Assembly: GCF_008905045.1 (NCBI RefSeq)
Contig: NZ_VWMY01000004.1
Span: forward strand, 176,787-240,786
Source of the DNA: Streptomyces albicerus
GTDB taxonomy: Bacteria; Actinomycetota; Actinomycetes; Streptomycetales; Streptomycetaceae
DNA length: 64,000 nt
Direction: 5' to 3'
Shown one piece after another: positions 25,025 to 33,202 of this stretch (within the stretch, counting starts at the first letter, position 1; each line of letters opens with the position of its first letter). Position numbers and translations under genes: made by a program. The notes under the pieces are model-generated. The model saw only the letters and a program-made list of their open reading frames with translations, ran no database searches and was not told where the DNA came from.

Positions 25025-25838
25025 GATCCGAGGCGTCACCAAGAAGTTCACCGGACGCGAGGGCAGCGAGGTCCACGCCCTCAAGGACGTCGACCTCACC
25101 GTCGCGGACAACGAGTTCCTCACCGTGCTCGGGCCGAGCGGATGCGGCAAGACCACCCTGCTGCGGGCCATCGCCGGACTCATCGGCTTCGACGAGGGCG
25201 ACATCGTCGTCGACGGAAATCCGGTGCGGCGGCCGGGGCCCGACCGGGCCATGGTCTTCCAGAACTTCGCGCTGCTGCCCTGGGCCACCGTGCTCGACAA
25301 CGTCGCCTTCGGCCTCGAACTCCGCGGCGAGAGCCGCGCGGAACGACACGCCAAGGCACGTGAGTTGATCGAACTGGTGGGTCTCGGCGGCTTCGAGTCG
25401 CGGCTTCCCGGCGAGCTGTCCGGCGGCATGCAACAGCGGGTCGGCCTGGCCAGGGCGCTGGCCGTCGAGCCGGACGTCCTGCTGATGGACGAGCCGTTCG
25501 GCGCACTCGACGAGCAGACCCGGCGGATCCTCCAGGAGGAGCTGCTGTCCATCTGGGAACGCCGCCGGCTGACGGTCGTCTTCATCACGCACAGCATGGA
25601 GGAGGCCGTACTGCTCGGGGACCGGGTGGTCCTCATGAGCCCACGTCCCGGACGGATCGCCGAGATCGTCCCCGTGGACATCCCGCGCCCCCGCTCGGCC
25701 GACGTCGGGGGTCTCGAGCAGTCGCCCGAGTTCACCGCGATCACCTCGCGGCTCTGGAAGAGCCTGCGCGCCATGCACCCCGACCACCGGGCGTCGGCCC
25801 GTGCCGTGGCCGGGTCCGCCCAGGAGGTGGCCGGATGA
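25017..25838 (+). CDS. ABC ATPase, SsuB/TauB type
   Basis: A 273-residue ATPase: Walker A GPSGCGKTTLLRAIAG, Q-loop AMVFQNFALLPWATVLDNVA, signature LSGGMQQRVGLARALAVEPD, Walker B VLLMDEPFGALDEQTR and switch VFITHSMEEA. 'ALLPW.TVLDNV' and 'DEPFGALDEQTR' are diagnostic of the nitrate/sulfonate/taurine class. It begins with GTG inside the end of the preceding permease gene and ends in an ATGA overlap with the second permease gene. Confidence 0.93.
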   Translation: MIEIRGVTKKFTGREGSEVHALKDVDLTVADNEFLTVLGPSGCGKTTLLRAIAGLIGFDEGDIVVDGNPVRRPGPDRAMVFQNFALLPWATVLDNVAFGLELRGESRAERHAKARELIELVGLGGFESRLPGELSGGMQQRVGLARALAVEPDVLLMDEPFGALDEQTRRILQEELLSIWERRRLTVVFITHSMEEAVLLGDRVVLMSPRPGRIAEIVPVDIPRPRSADVGGLEQSPEFTAITSRLWKSLRAMHPDHRASARAVAGSAQEVAG

Positions 25839-26635
25839 CCGCCACGGTCCCGGCGGCCCGTACCGTCACGAAGAGGATCCGACGCGATGTGGTGCCTCCC
25901 CCGCTGATCGGGCTGCTGGCCGGGGCGGTCCTCTGGGAGATCGTCGCTCGATCCGCCGACGCCGCCTTCTTGCCGCCCGCGAGCGCCGTCGTCGCCCGGC
26001 TGTGGGAGATGACCCTGGACGGGCAGATCCTCGGCAGCCTCGCCTCCAGCCTCACCAACCTCCTCGTCGGGTTCTCGATCTCCCTCGTCCTGGGGCTGAC
26101 GCTCGGTGTGCTGATGGGGCGTTACCGCCCGGTGGACGCCGCGCTCGGGGTCTACATGTACGCCCTGCTGACGGCACCCTCGCTCGTCTTCGCGCCGGTC
26201 TTCTTCTCACTCTTCGGCCCGGGCAGAGCCTCGATCGTGGCCGTCGTGGTGATGTACTCGCTGTTCATCATCGTGATCAGTACCGCCTCTGCGGTACGGG
26301 CTGTCCCTGAGCACCTGACCGAGATGGCCCGCCTGTACGGGGCGGGCGAGCGGCAACTCCTGCTGAAGGTCGTCGTCCCCGCCGCCCTGCCGCTGGCCAT
26401 GGCCGGCATCCGGCTGGGCGTCGGCCGCGCGGTCACCGGAATGATCAACGGTGAGATGTTCATCGCCGTCGTCGGCCTCGGCCGCGTCCTCACCCAGGCC
26501 GGCGGCCGCTTCGACAGCGAGAGCGTCCTCGCCGTACTCCTCGCCGTCGTCCTGGTGGCGCTCGGCGCGGTCGGACTCGTCCAGTGGGCCGACCGTCGTG
26601 TGAACGGCTGGCTTCCTCGGACAGCACGGGAGTGA
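25835..26635 (+). CDS. ABC permease, SsuC/TauC type (second)
   Basis: A 266-residue permease of the same family: segments PPLIGLLAGAVLWEIVAR, LLVGFSISLVLGLTLGVLMG, VYMYALLTAPSLVFAPVFFS, IVAVVVMYSLFIIVISTASA, and EAA loop MARLYGAGERQLLLKVVVPA. Two different permease genes with one ATPase gene imply a heterodimeric channel, less usual for SsuABC systems, which have one permease gene. The gene ends the operon. Confidence 0.9.
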   Translation: MTATVPAARTVTKRIRRDVVPPPLIGLLAGAVLWEIVARSADAAFLPPASAVVARLWEMTLDGQILGSLASSLTNLLVGFSISLVLGLTLGVLMGRYRPVDAALGVYMYALLTAPSLVFAPVFFSLFGPGRASIVAVVVMYSLFIIVISTASAVRAVPEHLTEMARLYGAGERQLLLKVVVPAALPLAMAGIRLGVGRAVTGMINGEMFIAVVGLGRVLTQAGGRFDSESVLAVLLAVVLVALGAVGLVQWADRRVNGWLPRTARE

Positions 26636-26671
26636 CGCCCGCCGGGGAGCGGCCGCGCGCGGTCGTCAGGA

Positions 26672-27220
26672 TCAGCTGCGGCTCACGGATTCCCCGGACA
26701 GCCACGCGTCGAGGGCGGCGAAGTCCGCGTCGGTGAGGCCCCGGCGGGGGTCGACGCGGTGCAGCAGGGCCTGTCCTCGGTGGTGTGCGGAGACCCAGGC
26801 GCGGTCGGTGTCGGTGATCTCGTCGTCGACCCAGATGAACGGGCGGCCGGCCGCCCAGGCGACCAGGGCGCGGGTCTTCCAGTGCAGTCCGTTCCGCGCG
26901 TCCCGTTCTTCCTCCTCGGCGAAGGCTTGGGGCCAGCTCACGACGGGCAACTCGGGCAGACCGAGTCGCGGGGCGATGGTTTCGTGCGCCTCGTCCATCC
27001 ACGTCGTCGCCCAGACCAGCTCGCAGTGCAGAGCCATCAGTCGAGGGCCGTGCCCGGGGTTGATCCTGGCCAGCAGCGGATTCGTGCCGGACACCAGCGG
27101 GTCAGGATCCATCCCATGCGCCGGATACCCGCCCGGGTACTGCTGCGGTACCGCTCCGAAAGGTATGAGCGGTCCGTCGACATCGAGGAAGAGCAGCGGT
27201 CGCTCCGCGGATCCGGTCAT
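26672..27220 (-). CDS. HAD-like hydrolase domain protein
   Basis: A 182-residue protein. MTGSAERPLLFLDVDGPLIP carries the HAD DxD motif (LDVDG). HCELVWATTWMDEAHETIAP holds the motif II region (T in ATTW), ARNGLHWKTRALVAWA the motif III Lys, and RPFIWVDDEITDTDRAWV the motif IV acidic pair. This is the short HAD type typical of actinomycetes; the substrate is unknown. TATCGT lies 6 bases before ATG 27220 and no Shine-Dalgarno is present, so it is probably leaderless. It diverges from the carboxymuconolactone-decarboxylase family gene. Confidence 0.83.
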   Translation of the reverse strand: MTGSAERPLLFLDVDGPLIPFGAVPQQYPGGYPAHGMDPDPLVSGTNPLLARINPGHGPRLMALHCELVWATTWMDEAHETIAPRLGLPELPVVSWPQAFAEEEERDARNGLHWKTRALVAWAAGRPFIWVDDEITDTDRAWVSAHHRGQALLHRVDPRRGLTDADFAALDAWLSGESVSRS

Positions 27221-27300
27221 AACTGCACGATAGCGGCCGCCCCGCAAATCGTCACACGACTATTCACACCGTTTCCGTTTCATGGGCCTCATTGGGCGGA

Positions 27301-27306
27301 TAGAGT
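27301..27306 (+). promoter_or_regulatory. -10 hexamer TAGAGT of a leaderless gene
   Basis: TAGAGT ends six bases before ATG 27313; no ribosome binding site exists between them. Confidence 0.55.
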
Positions 27307-27312
27307 CGCCCC

Positions 27313-27804
27313 ATGCCCCACATTGAATCCACACCCCGCGTGGCCCTCAAGAAAATAACCCCGGACGTGTCCGGAGCCATGGGTGCGCTGCACGGTGCCG
27401 CCGTTTCCGCGGCGCAGGATGCCAAGGTCGAGCCGGAGCTGCTGGAGCTGATCCGGATTCGCGCCTCGCAGATCAACGGCTGCGCGTTCTGCATCGACAT
27501 GCATACGAAGGACGCCCGCGCCCAGGGCGAGAGCGAGCAACGTGTGTACGCGCTGAACGCCTGGCGGGAGACCCCCTTCTTCACCGAACGGGAGCGCGCC
27601 GCGCTCGCGTTGACCGAGGCGGTGACGCTGGTGCACGACGGGCACGTCCCGGACGCGGTCTACGCTCAGGCCGCGGAGGTCTTCGACGAGGCACAGATCG
27701 CGGCACTGATCTGGGCGGCCACCGTCATCAACGCGTACAACCGCATCGCGATCGCCACACGTATGGCGCCGGGTGCTTATCAGCCGGCCCAGAAGAAGGC
27801 CTGA
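27313..27804 (+). CDS. Carboxymuconolactone decarboxylase/AhpD-family protein
   Basis: A 163-residue helical protein with the AhpD-type redox motif: LIRIRASQINGCAFCIDMHT has Cys-x-x-Cys followed by the conserved His (DMHTKDAR). The N-terminus ALHGAAVSAAQDAKVEPELL and C-terminal IAALIWAATVINAYNRIAIA complete the family fold. It probably acts as an alkylhydroperoxidase or thiol-dependent peroxidase rather than a true decarboxylase. Transcript is likely leaderless. Ends before a strong hairpin. Confidence 0.88.
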   Translation: MPHIESTPRVALKKITPDVSGAMGALHGAAVSAAQDAKVEPELLELIRIRASQINGCAFCIDMHTKDARAQGESEQRVYALNAWRETPFFTERERAALALTEAVTLVHDGHVPDAVYAQAAEVFDEAQIAALIWAATVINAYNRIAIATRMAPGAYQPAQKKA

Positions 27805-27863
27805 GCGATCCAGATGACCAGATGAAGCGGTCCTGAAGAATTACCGAATATGGATATGCCGAA

Positions 27864-27897
27864 TCGCGCCGGGCCGAATTCAATCGGTCCGGCGCGA
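27864..27897. terminator. 14-bp hairpin between convergent genes
   Basis: TCGCGCCGGGCCGA (27864-27877), loop ATTCAA, TCGGTCCGGCGCGA (27884-27897), with one G-U pair. A second copy of ATCGGTCCGGCGC follows directly before TTTT near 27909-27925. It can serve both the peroxidase-like gene and the pab operon. Confidence 0.75.
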
Positions 27898-27941
27898 GTC
27901 TTTGCCATCGGTCCGGCGCTTTTACCGAAGCATTCCGAGGA

Positions 27942-28736
27942 TCAGCCCGCTGGCAGGGGCTCCATAATGCCCTCCAGCCATTCCTGCCATTCCTTGGCCC
28001 GCAGGGCGGGTCCCGCGTCCATCGGCCGTCCCTCCCAGCCGACCACCGGCCGAATTCCGTGCAGCGCGTTCACCAGCCACACCTCCCGCCCGGCCAGCTG
28101 CTCCAGGGTTCGCTCACGGTGGGCCAGCCGGATCCCGGTGCGCAGGGCCCGCTCCTGGATGAGGCCCGTGGTGACGCCGGCCAGGATCGGCAGTTGCTGC
28201 GAGGGCAGGCACAGGACGTCGTCCTCCCACCACAGCACGCTGGAGGTCGCCCCCTCCAGCACCAGGCCTGACGGGGCGATCAGCACCGCCTCCTCCGCGC
28301 CCTGTCCCGCCGCCCGCTGCCGCACCCGGGCCAGGACGTCCAGGTCGGGTCCCTTGCGGCGCGGCACGGTGCGCGGGTCGGGCTGGCCCGCCGCCCATAC
28401 CCGCACCTCGGGTGCGAGCGGCGGGGCGTACCGAAGCAGCAGCCGCAGCTGAAGGGATCCGGCCACGAGCTCGACGCGCGGAAACCACGCCCCCGTACGG
28501 GGCAGGGCGGCCGTCATGTCCCGCCAGAACTCGGCGAGTTGCTCGGGGGTCGGCCCGCCGCAGTCGCCGCAGGCCCGCAGGAACCGCTCGCGGTGCCGGT
28601 CGAGACCGCGTACGTGTCCGTCCCGGACCAGCCAGGAGTCGGCGACCAGTAGCTGGGTGTCGGCCGCCAGGCCGGCGATCAGGCCACGGCCGGGCATCCA
28701 CGCCAACAGCCCCTCAGCGGTTGCCGGTTGTGTCAT
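27942..28736 (-). CDS. pabC: Aminodeoxychorismate lyase (class IV PLP enzyme)
   Basis: A 264-residue class IV aminotransferase-fold protein. The PLP Lys is probably in RTVPRRKGPDLDVLARVRQR; the family loop is LIAPSGLVLEGATSSVLWWE, followed by PILAGVTTGLIQERAL and VWLVNALHGIRPVVGW. These match actinomycete PabC proteins, which turn 4-amino-4-deoxychorismate into p-aminobenzoate and pyruvate. Branched-chain or D-amino acid aminotransferases share the fold, but the PabAB gene four positions upstream in the same operon settles the assignment. ATG 28736 (or TTG 28739) follows AGGAG. It is the last gene of the operon. Confidence 0.85.
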   Translation of the reverse strand: MTQPATAEGLLAWMPGRGLIAGLAADTQLLVADSWLVRDGHVRGLDRHRERFLRACGDCGGPTPEQLAEFWRDMTAALPRTGAWFPRVELVAGSLQLRLLLRYAPPLAPEVRVWAAGQPDPRTVPRRKGPDLDVLARVRQRAAGQGAEEAVLIAPSGLVLEGATSSVLWWEDDVLCLPSQQLPILAGVTTGLIQERALRTGIRLAHRERTLEQLAGREVWLVNALHGIRPVVGWEGRPMDAGPALRAKEWQEWLEGIMEPLPAG

Positions 28737-28754
28737 CAAAGAAACTCACTCCTC

Positions 28755-28835
28755 TCAGTACGCCCGTCAGTACATCCAGTACGTCCGGTACTTCCGGTCG
28801 GTACATCCGGTACGTCCGGTCAGTACTTCCGGCCG
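28755..28835. repeat. Imperfect 9-bp tandem repeats (GTAC core)
   Basis: About seven copies of C(A/G)GTACNTC occur in roughly 80 bases (CAGTACGCC, CAGTACATC, CAGTACGTC, CGGTACTTC, CGGTACATC, CGGTACGTC, CAGTACTTC), some separated by CGGT. The array fills the gap between the FAD monooxygenase stop (28820) and pabC, and runs over the last codons of the monooxygenase gene. Confidence 0.8.
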
Positions 28836-29998
28836 GCGCTCGCCGTTGAGCCGTGCCGTGGGCCGTAGGGGGCGTGTTCCAGCCAGGCCCCGCACCACGG
28901 CAGTACGGGTGCGAGGGCTGCCGCCGCGCGCTGTTTCGCTCGTACGCTCCGGCGGCGCGGCCGCAGATGGTCCAGGGCCTCGCCGGCCGCAGCGCTGTTG
29001 AACAGGGCAGCCGTGCGCCGGGCCGCTGCGAACTCCGCGACCGCCTCGGTGGTGCCGGTGGCCACGGCGGCCGCGGCCGCCGCCGCGTCCGCGATGCCGC
29101 TGTTCATGCCGCGGGCGCCGAACGGCGGGAAGAGGTGGGCCGCCTCGCCGACGAGCAGCACGCGGTGCTCGGGGTCGGTGAAGGTCGCCGCGACCTTGCG
29201 GAGGAAGCGGTAGGTCGACACCCACAGGATCCGATCGGCGTACCCCTCCCCCACGACCGCGGGCAGCCATTGGCGTACCGCCTTTTTGGTCCCGTAGGAC
29301 TCCTGCGGGTCGTCGTCCCGGCACTGCAGGTCGACCTGGAAGCCCCCGGTGAAGGGCACGCGCATGACGCTGCGGCCGCCGACGCCCGGATGCTCGTAGT
29401 GGAAGACCCGCTCCAGCGGCAGGTCGGCACCCGGGATGTCGGCCACGTCCACCACCACATGGAATCCCTCCGAGCTGGTGCCCTCCATCGGGATGTCCAG
29501 CTCCCGCCGGACCGCCGAGCGGGCACCGTCGGCGGCGATGACATGGGTGCCGGTCCAACCGCGTCCGTCCTCGCTGCTCAGCTCGACTCCGGCGTCAGTG
29601 ACCTTGAGGCCCGTCACCCGTGCGTCCCAGGCGAACTCCACCCCGGCCGCCCCGCAGGCGGCGAGCAGGAACCGCTCGGTGTCCACCTGACGCAGACTGG
29701 TGAAGGGGGGTGGGAACGAGGGCGGCGGGAACGTCCGGGCGTACACCTCGCGGCCCCGGTACAGGGTGCGTTTGGTCTGCCAGGTTCGTCCGTAGGCCGT
29801 GATGTGGGCGGCTAGTCCCGGGCGCATCTCTTCGAGCAGTTGCAGCGTTTCCTTGTGCACGAACAGGGCGCGGCTGCCGGGCCGCGTGCGTCCTTGCGGG
29901 TCCGCTTCGAGGAGGGTGACCCGGAGTCCGTGGGCGCGCAGGCCGAGTGCGGCCGCCATGCCCACGGGTCCGGCGCCGACGACGATGACAGGGATCAC
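28820..29998 (-). CDS. FAD-dependent aromatic monooxygenase (group A)
   Basis: A 392-residue flavoprotein: dinucleotide motif VIVVGAGPVGMAAALGLRAH at the N-terminus, DG motif HVIAADGARSAVRRELDI near the middle, and the GD-type motif RVLLVGEAAHLFPPFGARGM (GE instead of GD). This is the p-hydroxybenzoate/salicylate hydroxylase class, using NAD(P)H and O2. Length lacks the extra C-terminal domain of MHP-like hydroxylases. In this operon the natural guess is hydroxylation, possibly decarboxylative, of p-aminobenzoate or its derivative. GTG 29998 begins one base before the upstream stop (30000-30002), so it is tightly coupled. Confidence 0.87.
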   Translation of the reverse strand: MIPVIVVGAGPVGMAAALGLRAHGLRVTLLEADPQGRTRPGSRALFVHKETLQLLEEMRPGLAAHITAYGRTWQTKRTLYRGREVYARTFPPPSFPPPFTSLRQVDTERFLLAACGAAGVEFAWDARVTGLKVTDAGVELSSEDGRGWTGTHVIAADGARSAVRRELDIPMEGTSSEGFHVVVDVADIPGADLPLERVFHYEHPGVGGRSVMRVPFTGGFQVDLQCRDDDPQESYGTKKAVRQWLPAVVGEGYADRILWVSTYRFLRKVAATFTDPEHRVLLVGEAAHLFPPFGARGMNSGIADAAAAAAAVATGTTEAVAEFAAARRTAALFNSAAAGEALDHLRPRRRSVRAKQRAAAALAPVLPWCGAWLEHAPYGPRHGSTASAGRKY

Positions 29999-29999
29999 G

Positions 30000-31592
30000 T
30001 CAGGCGCCGCCGGGCTGTTCGGCGGTCACGGCCGCGCTCTCGCTGAGCATGCGGGTGATCTCGACCCGCTTGACCTTCCAGGTGGAGGTCATCGGCAGCT
30101 CGTCGAAGCGCCACTGCCGAGGGTCGGCCATCGCGGGCAGATCGGCGGTGGCCTCCCGCCAGCGCCGCAGGTCGAGAGGCTGTTCCCCTCGGACGCACAC
30201 CACCGGTACCGGCTCGCGGTCGACGCCGGGCACGATGACGACCTCGCGCAGTTCGTCGAGGCGGGACATCAGCGTGTCCTCGATCTCCAGATTGCTGTGC
30301 ACGGAGTCGATCTGGTCGATCTCACGGTCGATCAGATAGAGGGCTCCCCACCGGTTGCGGTAGCCCATGTCGCCCATCTGCCACCAGCCGTCGCCCAGTT
30401 GACGGTCGTACTGCTTCTGGGCGCCCAGGTAGGTGAGGATCCGGCCCCTGGTCCGCGCCTCGATCCGCCCCGGCGTCCCGGGCTGTACACGCCGTCCCGC
30501 GCTGTCGGCGATCCGGACCCGGGTGAAGCCGGGGATGCCGATGCCGACACGGCGGCCGTCGGCGCGGGCAGCGCTGCGCCGCGTGTACCACTGGAAGGCG
30601 ACCGGACCCGTCTCGCTCTGCCCGTACAGCTGCATCAGCCAGGGCGAGCGCCGGTTCGACGCGCCGAGCAGCCGCTGCACGGTGCGCGGGTGGATCGCGT
30701 CGAAGGTGCTGCCGTACGAGCGGACGCGGGCCAGCGGTGCGCCGGGGGCGTCGGCCAACTCCTCCCAGAGTACGAAGGTGTTGGGGTGGGTCTCGACGAT
30801 GCCGGGGCGGTGCCGGGCGAGCAGCGGACCCGCGGCGGCGGGCTCCGGGTCGGTGATGAACAGCAGCGGGCTGCCGAAGTGCAGCAGGACGCCGAGCAGA
30901 TGGTAGAAGCGTGAGTGCACGAAGGACATGTGCAGCGCCGCTGTCTCGCCGCGGGTCGGCCAGCCCATGGCCTTCTGCGGGACGAGCCGGTTCCACATGG
31001 TGTTCGCGCAGTGCACGGCGAGCTTGGGGACGCCCGTCGTGCCCGAACTGTGGGTGATCAGCGCGGGTTCACGCGGGTGGAGCCGCACGGGTCCGTGGGA
31101 CGGGGCGCCGGCGTACTTGTCCAGCGGAACGGCTCCGGGCGCGTCGTCGACGCTGAGCGTCTGCCGTACGAGATCGGCGACCCCGATGTCCTGGAGCGGT
31201 CCCGTCAGTTTCGCCCGGTCGGTGATCAGCCAGGGCTCGTGCAGCCGCTTCAGGAGCCGACCGACGACGGGGCCCTGGAGGCCCGGGGAGAGGAGCACCG
31301 GGACCGCGCCGATCCGGGAGACGGCGCAGGTCAGCAGGACGATGTCGACGTTGTCCGTCTTGTGGACGACGACCTGCTCGGAGGGCCGGACCCCGGCCTC
31401 CCACAGCCGCCCAGACAACTCGTCGACCAGGGCGGCAAGGACCGGATAGCTGAGGTCGAGCCCGAGGTCGGGGTTGACGTCCAGCGGCCGGTCCAGGGTG
31501 ACCGGGACGGCTCCGTGCCGGGCGGCGGCCTGCTGGAACATCGGGCCCAGATAGAACCCACGATCGGAGAGCAGGGGCTGCGGTTGTCGCAT
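30000..31592 (-). CDS. Class I adenylate-forming ligase (second ligase of the pab operon)
   Basis: A 530-residue ANL-superfamily enzyme. A3 motif: LITHSSGTTGVPKLAVH; A5: LYGQSETGPVAFQWY; A7/A8: GDGWWQMGDMGYRNRWGALY then LIDREIDQIDSVHSNLEIED; catalytic Lys in MTSTWKVKRVEI at the C-terminus (A10, diverged). The N-terminus, GFYLGPMFQQAAARHG, and 'HMSFVHSRFYHLLGVLLHFG' differ from benzoate-CoA ligases, so its substrate probably differs from that of the neighbouring ligase; it might load a fatty or amino acyl group to be joined to an arylamine. ATG 31592 follows AAAGG. It lies 41 bases from the preceding gene in the operon. Confidence 0.87.
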   Translation of the reverse strand: MRQPQPLLSDRGFYLGPMFQQAAARHGAVPVTLDRPLDVNPDLGLDLSYPVLAALVDELSGRLWEAGVRPSEQVVVHKTDNVDIVLLTCAVSRIGAVPVLLSPGLQGPVVGRLLKRLHEPWLITDRAKLTGPLQDIGVADLVRQTLSVDDAPGAVPLDKYAGAPSHGPVRLHPREPALITHSSGTTGVPKLAVHCANTMWNRLVPQKAMGWPTRGETAALHMSFVHSRFYHLLGVLLHFGSPLLFITDPEPAAAGPLLARHRPGIVETHPNTFVLWEELADAPGAPLARVRSYGSTFDAIHPRTVQRLLGASNRRSPWLMQLYGQSETGPVAFQWYTRRSAARADGRRVGIGIPGFTRVRIADSAGRRVQPGTPGRIEARTRGRILTYLGAQKQYDRQLGDGWWQMGDMGYRNRWGALYLIDREIDQIDSVHSNLEIEDTLMSRLDELREVVIVPGVDREPVPVVCVRGEQPLDLRRWREATADLPAMADPRQWRFDELPMTSTWKVKRVEITRMLSESAAVTAEQPGGA

Positions 31593-31633
31593 GGGCCCTT
31601 TCCTTTCTGCGGTGTTCGCGGTCACGGCCACGG

Positions 31634-33202
31634 TCACCACGCGCCTTGGCGGACGAGGTGGCGGCGGAGCTTTCCGGTCGGGGTGCGGGGCAGTGACGGC
31701 ACGACGTGGACGGTCTTGGGGGCCTTGAAGGCGGAGAGGTGCTCGCGGGCCAGCGCGATGAGTTGGGCCTCCAGGCCGGACCTGGTTGCCGCGAAGGTCG
31801 GGGCGGTCTCGGCGGCCACGCCGATGACGACGTAGGCCCGCAGAGCGGTCGCGCCGCGCTCGTCGGTGACGGCCGCGACGGCGACTTCGCGTACCGCCGG
31901 GTGCTTGCGCAGCACGGCCTCCACCTCCAGCGGGGAGACGGTGATGCCGCCGACCAGCTCCATGTCGTCGGCGCGGCCCAAGTGCCGGTAGGTGCCGTCC
32001 GGTTCGCGCCGCGCGCGGTCCCGGGTGGCCAGCCAGCCGTCGACGAGGACGCGTTTCGTCTCTCCGGGCAGGTTCAGATAGCCGGGCGTCAACGTCGGGC
32101 CCCGGACCCAGAGTTCGCCCTCCGAGCCGTCCGGCACCGGGTGTCCAGCGCGGTCCCGCAGTTCCAGTTCGAAGCCGGGGACCGGATGGCCGACGGTGCC
32201 CGGGGTGTTGTCGTCGAGGCTGTTGGCGCAGAAGGCGTGCCCGGCCTCGGTGGAACCGATCTGTTCCAGTACGGGCGCGCCGAGCAGTTCGGAGACGCGC
32301 TCGCCGAGTCCGGCGGGCATGCCCTCGCCGGCCGAGACCGCGGCCCGTACGGATGCGAAGCAGGCGGCGTGTCCGTCGGCGCGGTCGGCGACCAGGGCGG
32401 CGTACGCGGAGGGAACGGAGTAGAGCAGGGACACCCGGTGGCGTGCGACGAGTTCGTCCACCGCGGCGGGCGAGGGGCGCCGGTCCACCAGTACGGCGGA
32501 GGATCCCGAGAAGAGCGGGAAGACGAAGGCGTTGCCGAAGCCGTAGGCGAAGAACAGCTTCGACACCGAGAGAGTGACGTCGTCCGGGGTGATCCGCAGC
32601 AGCCGGTCGCCGATGAGCTCGTGGTACATGGCGGGGTCGCCGTGGCGGTGCACGACTCCCTTGGGGGTGCCGGTCGTGCCCGAGGTGTACTGGATGTAGA
32701 GGGGGGTGCTCGGCCCGGCAGGGTGGGCGCCGGTGGTCGGCGGCGAGCTGCGGGTGAGCGCGACCAGCTGGTCGGCGCCCAGCCGGGTCCGCCCGGCGAA
32801 CCGGTCCTCCAGGCCCGGCCCGGTCACACACAGCGCGGCCTCGGCGTCCTCGGCCATGAACTCGTGGTCGGCCGCGGGCAGTTCGGGATTGACCAGTACC
32901 GCGACCGCTCCGAGCCGGGCGGTGGCGAGGAAGGCCGTCACCCAGGCGAGGGAGTCGGGCATCGCGAGCAGGACCCGGTCGCCGGGGCAGACGCCGTGGT
33001 CGGCCAGCACGCTGGCGGCGCGGGCCGCGAGGTCGTGCACCTCGCCGTGGGTCCAGGCCCGGTGGCCCTGGTGGAAGGCGGGCCGGTCGGTCCAGCCCTG
33101 CCGCTCGGCCAGGGCGGCGAGCACGGATGCCAGGTTCCCGGCCTCGGTGTGGGTGGTACCGGCCGTGCCGGTGGGGCTGAGGGTGGCACGTGGAGGCGTC
33201 AT
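31634..33202 (-). CDS. Benzoate-CoA-ligase-like enzyme
   Basis: A 522-residue ANL enzyme: A3 IQYTSGTTGTPKGVVHRHGD, the benzoate-ligase signature SVSKLFFAYGFGNAFVFPLF, A5 LEQIGSTEAGHAFCAN, A7 VDGWLATRDRARREPDG, A8 GRADDMELVGGITVSPLEVE, and A10 Lys in PRTPTGKLRRHL. The 'KLFFAYGFGN' block is characteristic of benzoate- and aminobenzoate-CoA ligases. With PabAB and PabC in the same operon, p-aminobenzoate is the likely acid. The start overlaps the PabAB stop (ATGA), indicating coupled translation. Confidence 0.88.
   Translation of the reverse strand: MTPPRATLSPTGTAGTTHTEAGNLASVLAALAERQGWTDRPAFHQGHRAWTHGEVHDLAARAASVLADHGVCPGDRVLLAMPDSLAWVTAFLATARLGAVAVLVNPELPAADHEFMAEDAEAALCVTGPGLEDRFAGRTRLGADQLVALTRSSPPTTGAHPAGPSTPLYIQYTSGTTGTPKGVVHRHGDPAMYHELIGDRLLRITPDDVTLSVSKLFFAYGFGNAFVFPLFSGSSAVLVDRRPSPAAVDELVARHRVSLLYSVPSAYAALVADRADGHAACFASVRAAVSAGEGMPAGLGERVSELLGAPVLEQIGSTEAGHAFCANSLDDNTPGTVGHPVPGFELELRDRAGHPVPDGSEGELWVRGPTLTPGYLNLPGETKRVLVDGWLATRDRARREPDGTYRHLGRADDMELVGGITVSPLEVEAVLRKHPAVREVAVAAVTDERGATALRAYVVIGVAAETAPTFAATRSGLEAQLIALAREHLSAFKAPKTVHVVPSLPRTPTGKLRRHLVRQGAW

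Noticed and set aside
28755..28835. GTAC repeat array considered as a CRISPR array
   Set aside because: Units are only 9 bases, lack unique spacers, and overlap a coding end; no cas genes are present.
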